The notes under the pieces were generated by a model. That model did not search any database and had not been told where the DNA came from. It was given only the letters and a program-made list of their open reading frames with translations. Source: Prodigiosinella aquatilis (GTDB lineage: Bacteria; Pseudomonadota; Gammaproteobacteria; Enterobacterales; Enterobacteriaceae). From it: a stretch of 64,000 nt of DNA. A program made the position numbers and the translations under genes. Shown in pieces: positions 35,991 through 45,104 of the stretch. The stretch covers positions 1,240,001 through 1,304,000 of the forward strand of contig CP128857.1 of the NCBI GenBank assembly GCA_030388725.1, in the 5' to 3' direction. Every line of letters begins with the position of its first letter. Position 1 is the stretch's first letter.

Positions 35991-37190
35991 ATGAAGACAC
36001 TGACCATCCTTGGTTCTACCGGTTCGATTGGCGTCAGTTCACTGTCGGTCATTCGGGCCAATCCTGATAAATTTTCGGTCAAGTCATTAGTCGCCGGACG
36101 TAATGTATCCCGCATGCTGGAACAATGCCTGGAATTCCATCCAACCTATGCTTCAATGGCAGATGAGATTTCTGCTCGGGAATTACGCCAGCAGCTAAGC
36201 CAGCATGGTTGTCGTACAGAAGTAATGGCGGGAGAGCTAGCTGCGTGTGAACTAGCGGCGCTGAATGATGTTGATCAGGTCATCGCGGCCATTGTGGGGG
36301 CGGCAGGATTGTTGCCAACATTGTCGGCTATCCGAGCCGATAAACAGGTGCTGTTAGCCAATAAAGAGTCGCTGGTTACCTGCGGCCGTCTGTTTATGGA
36401 AGCTGTTTCAAAAAGCCGTGCACAATTGTTGCCCATAGACAGCGAGCATAATGCCATTTTTCAGAGTTTGCCTGAGCAAATCCAATGTCAGTTGGGGCAT
36501 GGTTCCCTGATTCAATACGGTGTCGAGCGAATTATCTTGACTGGGTCTGGTGGGCCTTTTCGTGAAATCCCGCTAACAGAGATGAGTACAATGACCCCCG
36601 ATCAGGCTTGTGCTCACCCTAACTGGTCGATGGGACGCAAAATTTCAGTGGATTCGGCGACCATGATGAATAAAGGGCTGGAATACATTGAAGCCCGCTG
36701 GCTTTTCAATGCTTCGGAAGCACAGATGGAGGTTATCATTCATCCTCAGTCGGTCATCCATTCCATGGTGCGTTACCGGGATGGCAGTGTGCTGGCGCAG
36801 TTGGGCGCTCCCGATATGCGTACGCCGATTGCCCACGCGATGGCATATCCGGCACGAGTGAATTCCGGCGTAGAGATGTTGGATTTCTGTCGTCTTGGCG
36901 CATTGACATTTTCGGCACCAGATTATCATCGCTATCCTTGTTTGCGGCTGGCCATTGAAGCCTGTAATCAAGGGCAGGCCGCCACAACCACACTGAATGC
37001 CGCTAATGAAGTTGCGGTAGAGGCATTTCTACGTTCGGGTATCCGTTTTACTGATATTGCTGCGGTCAACCAGAGCGTGTTGGAACAGCTTGCTTTACCC
37101 GAGCCTGACAGTGTGGACGACGTTCTTGTTATTGATCGTTGGGCCAGACGTATTGCCACCCAGACATTGTTGCGATATCAGCAACCTTAG
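35991..37190 (+). CDS. dxr: 1-deoxy-D-xylulose 5-phosphate reductoisomerase
   Basis: Second enzyme of the MEP isoprenoid pathway (also named ispC) and target of fosmidomycin. The NADPH loop is TILGSTGSIGVSSLSVI at the N terminus, the metal and substrate site is LLPIDSEHNAIFQSLPE (about residues 147-163), and GSGGPFRE, HPNWSMGRKISVDSATMMNK and NAANEVAVEAFL follow. Length is 399 (E. coli 398). It precedes uppS by 181 bases with a promoter in between, so the product chain from isoprenoid to undecaprenyl phosphate is clustered. Confidence 0.98.
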   Translation: MKTLTILGSTGSIGVSSLSVIRANPDKFSVKSLVAGRNVSRMLEQCLEFHPTYASMADEISARELRQQLSQHGCRTEVMAGELAACELAALNDVDQVIAAIVGAAGLLPTLSAIRADKQVLLANKESLVTCGRLFMEAVSKSRAQLLPIDSEHNAIFQSLPEQIQCQLGHGSLIQYGVERIILTGSGGPFREIPLTEMSTMTPDQACAHPNWSMGRKISVDSATMMNKGLEYIEARWLFNASEAQMEVIIHPQSVIHSMVRYRDGSVLAQLGAPDMRTPIAHAMAYPARVNSGVEMLDFCRLGALTFSAPDYHRYPCLRLAIEACNQGQAATTTLNAANEVAVEAFLRSGIRFTDIAAVNQSVLEQLALPEPDSVDDVLVIDRWARRIATQTLLRYQQP

Positions 37191-37202
37191 TTGATCGCGC
37201 GT

Positions 37203-37231
37203 TTGTTCACGTGCCATTGAAATGATATAGT
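37203..37231 (+). promoter_or_regulatory. Sigma-70 promoter upstream of uppS
   Basis: TTGTTC (37203-37208), a 17-bp spacer and TATAGT (37226-37231) followed by CTGCGCC. It is well placed to drive uppS-cdsA-rseP and perhaps genes beyond. Confidence 0.65.
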
Positions 37232-37371
37232 CTGCGCCATTTGGTGTGGGGGATAGGTGTGACGGTCAACGATGGCAATAGGTTCTACCTGTTCGCGATT
37301 TTTGCGCTGGTCAGATCGAACGTCACGGATAAACAGCCGTTTTTCTTATTTGAGGAAATTAAGTACACGTT

Positions 37372-38133
37372 ATGCCGTCCGAAAATCAGCAAGGTAGTCA
37401 GAATCAGTTACCCGTTGGGCCACGTCATGTCGCCATTATTATGGATGGTAATGGGCGCTGGGCTAAACATCGGGGTAAACTGCGGATATTCGGGCATCAG
37501 GCGGGGGTAAAGTCTGTTCGTCGTGCTGTGAGTTTTTCTGTCAGTCATCATCTTGATGCGTTGACGCTATATGCGTTCAGCAGCGAAAACTGGAATCGTC
37601 CGACGCAGGAAGTGACGTCTTTGATGGAGTTGTTTGTACGGGCGCTCGATAGTGAAGTAAAAAATCTTCACAAACATAACGTCCGGTTACGTATTATTGG
37701 CGATATCAGTCGTTTTAATACTCGGTTACAGGAACGGATTCGCCGCTCGGAACATCTGACAGAAAATAATACTGGGCTTACGCTGAATATCGCTGCAAAT
37801 TATGGCGGCCGTTGGGATATTATTCAGAGTGTCAGAAAGATAGCGGAGCAGGTACAGGAAGGCGTTTTACGCCCTGATACCATCAATGAAGAAACTCTAT
37901 GCCGTTACATCTGTCTGAGTGATCTCTCGCCTGTGGATTTGGTAATAAGAACCGGTGGTGAGCACCGTATCAGCAATTTTCTACTGTGGCAGATTGCCTA
38001 TGCTGAGCTTTATTTTACCGATGTTCTCTGGCCCGATTTTGATGAACAAGTCTTTGAAGGTGCTCTGAATGCATTTGCACAACGTGAGCGTCGCTTCGGG
38101 GGAACAACACCTATTGATACTGATGTATCCTAG
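37372..38133 (+). CDS. uppS: Undecaprenyl pyrophosphate synthase
   Basis: Cis-prenyltransferase (IspU) that makes the C55 lipid carrier for peptidoglycan and O-antigen. The pyrophosphate-binding motif is HVAIIMDGNGRWA (about residues 19-31), with TLYAFSSENWNRP, LNIAANYGGRWDI and RTGGEHRISNFLLWQIAYAE as further signatures. Length 253 equals that of E. coli. It begins a run (uppS-cdsA-rseP-bamA-skp-lpxD-fabZ-lpxA-lpxB-rnhB) with short gaps, all on the plus strand. Confidence 0.98.
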   Translation: MPSENQQGSQNQLPVGPRHVAIIMDGNGRWAKHRGKLRIFGHQAGVKSVRRAVSFSVSHHLDALTLYAFSSENWNRPTQEVTSLMELFVRALDSEVKNLHKHNVRLRIIGDISRFNTRLQERIRRSEHLTENNTGLTLNIAANYGGRWDIIQSVRKIAEQVQEGVLRPDTINEETLCRYICLSDLSPVDLVIRTGGEHRISNFLLWQIAYAELYFTDVLWPDFDEQVFEGALNAFAQRERRFGGTTPIDTDVS

Positions 38134-38142
38134 GGAGAACTT

Positions 38143-39000
38143 TTGCTGAAGTACCGTCTGATAACTGCTTTGATTCTTATTCCTGCTGTTATCGCTGCAC
38201 TGTTTTTATTGCCGCTTGTGGGTTTTGCCCTGGTTACGTTGGCGGTATGTATGCTTGCAGCTTGGGAATGGGGGCAATTTGCCGGATTTGCATCCTATAC
38301 TCATCGAGTCTGGTTGGCGATTTTTTGTGGCTTGTTGCTGGCTCTGATGCTATTCACCCTTCCGCCATATCATCATCCTGTATCTATCTTGCAAGTCAGG
38401 ATGTCACTCTGGTCATCGTTAGTTTGGTGGAGCCTGGCTCTGCTACTGGTTCTGTTTTATCCGGCGTCAGCATCATTGTGGCGTTCTTCACGGATACTTC
38501 GCCTGCTCTTCGGTGTATTGACTATTGTCCCATTTTTCTGGGGAATGTTGGCATTACGGCAGTATAACTACGAGTCTAATCCGTACGCCGGTGCCTGGTG
38601 GTTGTTGTATGTCATGTTGCTTGTATGGGGAGCGGACAGTGGTGCCTATATGTTTGGTCGGCTATTCGGGCAGCGTAAACTTGCACCTAAGGTTTCACCA
38701 GGAAAAACCTGGGAAGGTTTGGTTGGAGGATTAGTGACTTCCGCGCTGATTTCGTTACTCTTTAGTCACTATGTGCCGCTGGCGACATCAATGACAACGT
38801 TGCTGGTTTGCTCTATTGTGGCCGCGTTAGCTTCGGTTCTGGGTGATCTGACCGAGAGCATGTTCAAACGTGAAGCAGGTCTAAAAGACAGTAGTCACTT
38901 GATACCTGGTCATGGTGGTGTTTTGGATCGTATAGATAGTCTTACTGCGGCAGTACCGGTTTTTTCTTGCCTGATGCTACTGATTTTTAAAGCTATTTAG
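38143..39000 (+). CDS. cdsA: Phosphatidate cytidylyltransferase
   Basis: Inner membrane enzyme that forms CDP-diacylglycerol from phosphatidic acid and CTP. It has about eight hydrophobic segments. The C-terminal CDS signature GDLTESMFKREAGLKDSSHL / IPGHGGVLDRIDSL lies at about residues 234-270. Start codon is TTG 38143, preceded by GGGAGA, giving MLKYRLITALILIPAV and 285 residues, the same length as the E. coli protein. The gene starts nine bases after uppS. Confidence 0.97.
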   Translation: MLKYRLITALILIPAVIAALFLLPLVGFALVTLAVCMLAAWEWGQFAGFASYTHRVWLAIFCGLLLALMLFTLPPYHHPVSILQVRMSLWSSLVWWSLALLLVLFYPASASLWRSSRILRLLFGVLTIVPFFWGMLALRQYNYESNPYAGAWWLLYVMLLVWGADSGAYMFGRLFGQRKLAPKVSPGKTWEGLVGGLVTSALISLLFSHYVPLATSMTTLLVCSIVAALASVLGDLTESMFKREAGLKDSSHLIPGHGGVLDRIDSLTAAVPVFSCLMLLIFKAI

Positions 39001-39021
39001 GGAAAAGGTTAAGGCCTGTTT

Positions 39022-40377
39022 ATGATAAATATCCTCTGGAATCTGGCCGCATTTATCATTGCATTAGGTGTATTGATAACGGTTCATGAATTCGGCCATT
39101 TCTGGGTCGCACGCCGGTGCGGCGTCAGAGTCGAACGCTTTTCGATTGGTTTTGGTAAAGCGTTGTGGCGACGTTATGATCGTCATGGTACAGAATACGT
39201 TATCGCACTCATCCCTCTTGGTGGTTATGTTAAAATGCTGGATGGCCGGATTGATAATGTCCCGACAGCACTTTTCCACCAAGCCTTCAATAATAAAACT
39301 GTCTTGCAACGTGCTGCGATTGTAAGTGCCGGCCCAATTGCCAATTTTATCTTCGCTGTTTTTGCATACTGGATGGTGTTTATCATCGGAGTACCGGGCA
39401 TACGTCCAGTGGTTGGTGAAGTTTTGCCCGATTCGATTGCATCGCACGCGCAAATTTCACCAGGAATGGAACTAAAGACCATTGGCGGTATCGAAACGCC
39501 TGACTGGGATAGTGCACGTCTGGCTCTGATTGGCAAGATTGGTGATCCTGAAGTTATCATTGGTACCGCGCCATTGGGTTCGTCGCAGATTGAACGGAAA
39601 ACGTTGAATCTGCGTGACTGGCATTTTGAGCCCGATAAACAGGATCCTGCCGTTTCGTTGGGAATTGTTCCTCGTGGACCGCAGATCGACGCAGTATTAA
39701 CACAAGTCCAGCCTCATTCCGCCGCAGAAAAGGCGGGTTTAGATGTCGGGGACAGGATCGTTAAAGTCGATGGTCAACCGCTGACGCGTTGGCAGCAGTT
39801 TGTTACCACGATACGTGATAACCCAGGTAATGTAGTCACTCTGGAGGTTGAAAGAGGAGGGGAAACCCTGACGTTGTCTCTGACGCCAGACAAGAAGTCT
39901 GTGGGACAAGGTCACTATGTGGGTTTCGCTGGTGTTGTCCCTCGAGTCATACCATTGCCCGATGAGTATAGAACGGTACGTCAGTATGGGCCGTTTGGCG
40001 CGATTTATGAAGCCAGCGATAAAACCTGGCAATTAATGAAGCTGACGGTCAGTATGCTGGGTAAGTTGATTACCGGCGATATAAAGTTGAACAACCTGAG
40101 TGGGCCGATATCGATTGCTCAGGGGGCAGGGATGTCAGCGGATTATGGATTGATTTATTACCTGATGTTTTTGGCATTGATAAGCGTCAATCTGGGGGTC
40201 ATCAATCTGTTTCCTCTACCGGTATTAGATGGTGGTCACCTGCTTTTTCTGGTGCTTGAAAAACTGAAGGGTAAGCCGGTTTCCGAGCGTGTGCAGAACT
40301 TCGGTTATCGCATTGGCACGGTGTTGCTGATGATGTTAATGGGGCTCGCACTTTTTAATGATTTCTCCCGCCTTTAG
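39022..40377 (+). CDS. rseP: Site-2 zinc metalloprotease RseP
   Basis: Inner membrane protease that makes the second cut in the anti-sigma factor RseA, releasing sigma-E. Motif TVHEFGHFWVARRCGV (zinc HExxH near residues 22-26) lies in the first transmembrane segment; tandem PDZ domains span about 115-310 (e.g. AAEKAGLDVGDRIVKVDGQP), and the last membrane segments carry NLFPLPVLDGGHL with the third metal ligand Asp. Length is 451 (E. coli 450). It precedes bamA, itself a client system of the sigma-E response. Confidence 0.98.
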   Translation: MINILWNLAAFIIALGVLITVHEFGHFWVARRCGVRVERFSIGFGKALWRRYDRHGTEYVIALIPLGGYVKMLDGRIDNVPTALFHQAFNNKTVLQRAAIVSAGPIANFIFAVFAYWMVFIIGVPGIRPVVGEVLPDSIASHAQISPGMELKTIGGIETPDWDSARLALIGKIGDPEVIIGTAPLGSSQIERKTLNLRDWHFEPDKQDPAVSLGIVPRGPQIDAVLTQVQPHSAAEKAGLDVGDRIVKVDGQPLTRWQQFVTTIRDNPGNVVTLEVERGGETLTLSLTPDKKSVGQGHYVGFAGVVPRVIPLPDEYRTVRQYGPFGAIYEASDKTWQLMKLTVSMLGKLITGDIKLNNLSGPISIAQGAGMSADYGLIYYLMFLALISVNLGVINLFPLPVLDGGHLLFLVLEKLKGKPVSERVQNFGYRIGTVLLMMLMGLALFNDFSRL

Positions 40378-40412
40378 GTGTGAGACCAGGTTAGGATAAG
40401 CGCATAACAACG

Positions 40413-42839
40413 ATGGCGATGAAAAAGTTGCTCATAGCGTCGCTGCTGTTCAGCAGCGCCACCGTATACGGTGCAGACGGGTTCGTAGTGAAAGATATTC
40501 ATTTCGAGGGCCTGCAGCGGGTTGCCGTCGGTGCGGCATTACTTAGTATGCCAGTCCGAGTGGGGGATACCGTTAGTGATGAAGATATCGGTAATACCAT
40601 TCGTGCTTTATTTGCGACCGGAAACTTTGAGGATGTCCGAGTCCTGCGTGATGGCGAAACACTGGTTGTCCAAGTTAAAGAACGTCCAACGATCGCCAGT
40701 ATAACTTTCTCCGGCAATAAATCGGTTAAGGACGAAATGCTGAAGGAGAATCTGGATGCCTCCGGTGTTCGTGTAGGCGATGCACTTGATCGCACAACGA
40801 TTTCCAATATTGAGAAGGGTCTGGAAGATTTTTACTATAGCGTGGGTAAATATAGCGCTACGGTAAAAGCAATAGTGACTCCGCTGCCGCGTAATCGTGT
40901 AGACCTTAAGTTGGTGTTCACGGAAGGGGTATCAGCGAAAATCCAGCAGATTAATATTGTTGGGAATAAGGCATTTAACTCTGATGAGTTGATTTCTCAT
41001 TTTCAACTACGTGATGAGGTTCCCTGGTGGAATGTTGTCGGCGATCGTAAATATCAGAAGCAAAAACTTTCCGGTGATCTGGAAACATTGCGTAGTTTCT
41101 ATTTGGATCGTGGTTATGCACGTTTCAAAATCGATTCAACGCAGGTTAGCCTGACGCCAGACAAAAAAGGTATTTACATCACCATTAACCTGACCGAAGG
41201 CGAGAAGTACAAGCTGTCTGGTGTGACGGTCCGTGGCAATCTGGCTGGCCATTCGGCTGAGATCGAAGCGTTGACCAAAATTCAGCCGGGAGCGCTGTAT
41301 AACGGCACTAAAGTGACCCGGATGGAAGATGATATCAAGAAACTGTTGGGGCGGTATGGTTATGCCTATCCACGTGTGGTTACCCAGCCTGAAATCAACG
41401 ATGCGGATAAAACGGTTCGCTTGAATATCAATGTTGATGCGGGCAATCGCTTTTCTGTCCGCCGTATCCGTTTTGAAGGTAATGATACGTCCAAAGATTC
41501 TGTGTTACGGCGGGAAATGCGCCAGATGGAAGGCGGTTGGCTTGCTAACAATTTGGTCGAAAAAGGTAAAGAACGTCTCGACCGTTTGGGTTATTTTGAA
41601 AGCGTAAATGTTGAAACCCAGCGTGTACCAGGAACACCGGATCAAGTAGATGTCATCTATAAGGTAAAAGAACGAAACACCGGTACTTTTAACTTTGGTA
41701 TCGGTTTCGGTACGGAAAGTGGTGTCAGTTTTCAAGCTGGGGTGCAACAGGATAACTGGTTGGGTACCGGTAATTCTGTGGGGATTAGTGGTACGAAGAA
41801 TGATTACCAGACCTATATTGAACTCTCCATGACCGACCCGTATTTTACGGTCGACGGAGTTAGTTTAGGTGGACGAATCTTCTATAATAATTTTGACGCC
41901 AATAATGCTGATTTGTCCGACTATACTGACCGCAGTTACGGAACCGGCGCCACACTAGGTTTCCCGGTTAACGAAAATAACTCGCTGAACGTTGGTTTAG
42001 ATTATGTCCACAATGATCTATCGGATATGAAGCCACAAGTGTCTATGTGGCGTTATCTGGGGGAAATGGGCGTCCATCCTGAAGTTGTCACTGAGTCTAA
42101 CTCTACTAGCAGTGCCGACGTATCGGCGGACGATTTCTTTGCAAAGACCGGCTGGACTTATAACAACCTCGATCGTGGCTATTTCCCAACAGCAGGTAAT
42201 CGTACTTCTCTGAATGCGAAAGTAACGGTGCCAGGTTCGGATAACGAATATTATAAGCTGACTTTTGATTCAACGAGCTATTTACCGCTGAGTGAAAGTC
42301 ATAACTGGGTGTTGATGGGCAGGACCAAAGCCGGATTCGCCGATGGCTTGGGCGGAAAAGGAGTGCCGTTCTACGATAATTTCTATGCTGGTGGTTCCAG
42401 TACCGTGCGTGGTTTCCGTTCTAACACGATTGGCCCGAAGGCGGCTTATTACAATTGTGCTTCTGGTGTGGCGTCTTATGCCAATTGCCCGATCGACAAT
42501 AGCAGTGATGCTGTTGGCGGGAATGCTATGGCAGTGATGAGTGGTGAATTAATCGTTCCGACACCGTTCATCAGTGAGAAGTATGCCAGTTCAGTACGTA
42601 CTTCCCTCTTTGTGGATGCTGGTACGGTATGGGATACCCACTGGGAAAATACAGCACAAACAGTGGCTGCTGGAGTACCTGATTATAATAGCCCTGGTAA
42701 CATCCGTATTTCTTCCGGTATTGCGCTACAATGGATGTCACCACTTGGGCCATTGGTATTCTCTTATGCCCAACCGATTAAGAAATATAGTGGGGATAAG
42801 TCGGAGCAGTTCCAGTTTAATATTGGTAAGACCTGGTAA
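40413..42839 (+). CDS. bamA: Outer membrane protein assembly factor BamA
   Basis: Central beta-barrel subunit of the BAM complex that inserts outer membrane proteins. Signal peptide MAMKKLLIASLLFSSATVYG (cut after about 20) precedes five POTRA domains (about 24-420) and a C-terminal 16-stranded barrel (about 425-808). The barrel has the loop-6 motif VRGF in GGSSTVRGFRSNTIGPKA and ends with FQFNIGKTW, the terminal aromatic beta-signal. Length is 808 (E. coli 810). The surface loop near residue 550-575 (ESNSTSSADVSADD) differs from E. coli, as expected for exposed loops. ATG 40413 is used; ATG 40419 is also possible. Confidence 0.98.
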   Translation: MAMKKLLIASLLFSSATVYGADGFVVKDIHFEGLQRVAVGAALLSMPVRVGDTVSDEDIGNTIRALFATGNFEDVRVLRDGETLVVQVKERPTIASITFSGNKSVKDEMLKENLDASGVRVGDALDRTTISNIEKGLEDFYYSVGKYSATVKAIVTPLPRNRVDLKLVFTEGVSAKIQQINIVGNKAFNSDELISHFQLRDEVPWWNVVGDRKYQKQKLSGDLETLRSFYLDRGYARFKIDSTQVSLTPDKKGIYITINLTEGEKYKLSGVTVRGNLAGHSAEIEALTKIQPGALYNGTKVTRMEDDIKKLLGRYGYAYPRVVTQPEINDADKTVRLNINVDAGNRFSVRRIRFEGNDTSKDSVLRREMRQMEGGWLANNLVEKGKERLDRLGYFESVNVETQRVPGTPDQVDVIYKVKERNTGTFNFGIGFGTESGVSFQAGVQQDNWLGTGNSVGISGTKNDYQTYIELSMTDPYFTVDGVSLGGRIFYNNFDANNADLSDYTDRSYGTGATLGFPVNENNSLNVGLDYVHNDLSDMKPQVSMWRYLGEMGVHPEVVTESNSTSSADVSADDFFAKTGWTYNNLDRGYFPTAGNRTSLNAKVTVPGSDNEYYKLTFDSTSYLPLSESHNWVLMGRTKAGFADGLGGKGVPFYDNFYAGGSSTVRGFRSNTIGPKAAYYNCASGVASYANCPIDNSSDAVGGNAMAVMSGELIVPTPFISEKYASSVRTSLFVDAGTVWDTHWENTAQTVAAGVPDYNSPGNIRISSGIALQWMSPLGPLVFSYAQPIKKYSGDKSEQFQFNIGKTW

Positions 42840-42969
42840 TCTGATCATATAGGCAAGCGTCGCACGGATATTATGGCGCCGGTGTTCAAGCTAGTGTGCC
42901 GAAACCATTGTACTGTGCAGATTAAAAATGTGTGAAAAGCACAAATCAGTTAGGGTGAGGAGTTTTATA

Positions 42970-43467
42970 GTGAAAAAGTGGTTGTATGCTGCGGGTCTTG
43001 GTTTCGTGTTGGCTGTTTCAGCTAGCGTGCAGGCTGCTGACAAAATTGCAATTGTCAATATTTCCAGCATTTTTCAACAGCTGCCACAGCGAGAAACAGT
43101 TGCTAAACAACTGGAAAATGAATTCAAAGGCCGAGCTTCTGAACTACAGGCTATGGAACGCGATCTGCAGGGGAAAATGCAGAAACTACAGCGTGATGGC
43201 TCGACAATGAAAGCCAGTGACCGCAGTAAAATGGAAAAGGCGATCATGGCACAGCGCAAAGAATTTTCTACCAAAGCACAGGCTTTCGATCAGGATAACC
43301 GTCGCCGTCAGGTGGAAGAACGTAACAAGATTTTGAGCCGTATTCAGGATGCTGTAAAAGCCGTTGCTAAAAAGCAGGGTTATGACATTGTGATTGACGC
43401 TAATGCTATTGCTTATGCGGATAATGCAAAAGATATTACTGCTGACGTGTTGACACAGGCTAAATAA
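42970..43467 (+). CDS. skp: Periplasmic chaperone Skp (OmpH)
   Basis: Trimeric jellyfish-shaped chaperone that carries unfolded outer membrane proteins across the periplasm. From GTG 42970, seven bases after GAGGAG, it reads MKKWLYAAGLGFVLAVSASVQA (signal peptide, cut before ADKIAIVN) and is 165 residues (E. coli 161). The long charged helices at about 45-130 form the tentacles. An ATG upstream at 42928 would spoil the signal peptide. It follows bamA by 130 bases. Confidence 0.96.
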   Translation: MKKWLYAAGLGFVLAVSASVQAADKIAIVNISSIFQQLPQRETVAKQLENEFKGRASELQAMERDLQGKMQKLQRDGSTMKASDRSKMEKAIMAQRKEFSTKAQAFDQDNRRRQVEERNKILSRIQDAVKAVAKKQGYDIVIDANAIAYADNAKDITADVLTQAK

Positions 43468-43470
43468 TAC

Positions 43471-44493
43471 ATGCTTTCAATTCGACTGGACGCTTTGGCA
43501 CAACAGTTGGATGCTCAATTACACGGTGATGGCGATATCGTCGTCACCGCTGTTGCGTCGATGCATTCAGCACTGGCAGGTCAGATCACTTTTTTATCTG
43601 ATAGCCGCTATCGTGAACAACTGGCAGATACGCAAGCATCAGCTGTAGTACTGACAGAAGCGGATTTACCTTATTGCAAGATTCCTGCGTTGGTAGTAAA
43701 GAATCCTTATTTGACATATGCGCGTATGGCGCAGTTGATGGATACTACGCCGACTCCGGCTCAGGATATATCGCCTGCCTCAGTGATTGCTTCCGATGCA
43801 TGTTTGGGGGATTCTGTATCAGTCGGTGCCAATGCAGTCATTGAATCTGGTGCCGTACTAGGCGATGGCGTGGTGATCGGTGCCGGTTGCTTTATTGGAA
43901 AAAATGCCAGAATTGGTGCAGGAACCCGTTTATGGGCTAATGTAACTATTTACCATAATGTCGTGCTGGGTAAAGCGTGTCTGATTCAATCAGGAGCAGT
44001 GATTGGTGCAGATGGTTTTGGCTACGCGAATGATCGTGGTAACTGGATAAAAATACCACAACTAGGGACGGTTAAAATCGGTGATCACGTTGAGATCGGT
44101 GCCAATACTACCATCGATCGTGGCGCTTTGGATGATACGATCATCGGTGATGGTGTCATCATTGATAACCAATGCCAGATTGCACACAACGTTGTGATTG
44201 GCGACAATACCGCAGTTGCTGGTGGTGTAATTATGGCAGGAAGTTTGAAGATCGGCCGTTATTGCATGATTGGTGGTGCCAGCGTAATTAATGGTCATAT
44301 GGAAATTTGTGACAAAGTAACAGTGACAGGCATGGGTATGGTAATGCGGCCTATCACTGAACCTGGAGTCTATTCCTCAGGAATTCCGTTGCAGCCCAAT
44401 AAAGTCTGGCGTAAGACCGCAGCATTGGTAATGAATATTGATGATATGAGTAAGCGGCTGAAAGCTGTTGAGCGCAAGCTCGGAAAAATCTAG
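43471..44493 (+). CDS. lpxD: UDP-3-O-(3-hydroxymyristoyl)glucosamine N-acyltransferase
   Basis: Third enzyme of lipid A synthesis; adds the second hydroxyacyl chain from acyl-ACP. The N-terminal uridine-binding domain (about 1-100; AGQITFLSDSRYREQL) precedes a left-handed beta-helix of hexapeptide repeats (about 105-290) with the catalytic His in NQCQIAHNVVIGDN, and a C-terminal helix. Length is 340 (E. coli 341). It starts three bases after the skp stop. Confidence 0.97.
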   Translation: MLSIRLDALAQQLDAQLHGDGDIVVTAVASMHSALAGQITFLSDSRYREQLADTQASAVVLTEADLPYCKIPALVVKNPYLTYARMAQLMDTTPTPAQDISPASVIASDACLGDSVSVGANAVIESGAVLGDGVVIGAGCFIGKNARIGAGTRLWANVTIYHNVVLGKACLIQSGAVIGADGFGYANDRGNWIKIPQLGTVKIGDHVEIGANTTIDRGALDDTIIGDGVIIDNQCQIAHNVVIGDNTAVAGGVIMAGSLKIGRYCMIGGASVINGHMEICDKVTVTGMGMVMRPITEPGVYSSGIPLQPNKVWRKTAALVMNIDDMSKRLKAVERKLGKI

Positions 44494-44644
44494 TCACCAA
44501 TATTTATCTCCGCTGTGTTCTACAAGCAAGACGAGCGCAAAGGCGCTTAATCCTTATTTGCGGCCTGCTTGATGTTCCCTGTTTTAGGGACTATGCAAGT
44601 CGTGTTGTTGATGACATCAATTTTATATGGACAGGAAGAGTATT

Positions 44645-45100
44645 TTGAATACTGACACCCATACTCTGAATATTGAAGAAATTCTGGAGTTGTTACCGCA
44701 TCGTTATCCTTTTTTGTTGGTGGATCGTGTACTGGATTTTGAAGCAGGCAAATTTTTACGTGCGGTTAAAAATGTTTCTTTCAATGAGCCTTTTTTTCAG
44801 GGGCATTTCCCAGGGAAGCCTATTTTCCCCGGTGTACTGATTTTGGAAGCAATGGCGCAGGCAACCGGAATATTGGCATTTAAAAGTGTTGGTAAACTTG
44901 AACCTGGCGAACTCTATTATTTTGCTGCCATTGATGAAGCCCGTTTTAAACGCCCGGTAGAACCAGGTGATCAGATGATCCTGGAAGTCGAGTTTATTAA
45001 AGAACGTCGTGGTGTCGCCCGTTTTAAAGGTGTAGCCAAAGTCGATGGAGAAGTGGCTTGTGAAGCTGAAATGATGTGTGCTCGTCGTCGGGAGGTTTGA
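44645..45100 (+). CDS. fabZ: 3-hydroxyacyl-ACP dehydratase FabZ
   Basis: Hot-dog fold dehydratase of fatty acid elongation, which competes with LpxA for 3-hydroxymyristoyl-ACP. Motifs are LLPHRYPFLLVDRVLDFE and the catalytic His/Glu block HFPGKPIFPGVLILEAMAQ. The start is TTG 44645 (M-NTDTHTLNIEEIL) with AGGAAG upstream, giving 151 residues exactly as in E. coli, where TTG is also used. An in-frame ATG at 44627 adds six unconserved residues. Confidence 0.95.
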   Translation: MNTDTHTLNIEEILELLPHRYPFLLVDRVLDFEAGKFLRAVKNVSFNEPFFQGHFPGKPIFPGVLILEAMAQATGILAFKSVGKLEPGELYYFAAIDEARFKRPVEPGDQMILEVEFIKERRGVARFKGVAKVDGEVACEAEMMCARRREV

Positions 45101-45104
45101 TAGC

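Noticed and set aside
37241..37510. 89-codon plus-strand frame upstream of and overlapping uppS
   Set aside because: Overlaps the well-matched uppS start in another frame and has no similarity; the DNA there is the uppS leader.
40260..40412. Sigma-E promoter for bamA near GAACTT at the end of rseP
   Set aside because: A GAACTT-like -35 is present in the rseP coding end but no TCTGA-type -10 at the right spacing could be found.
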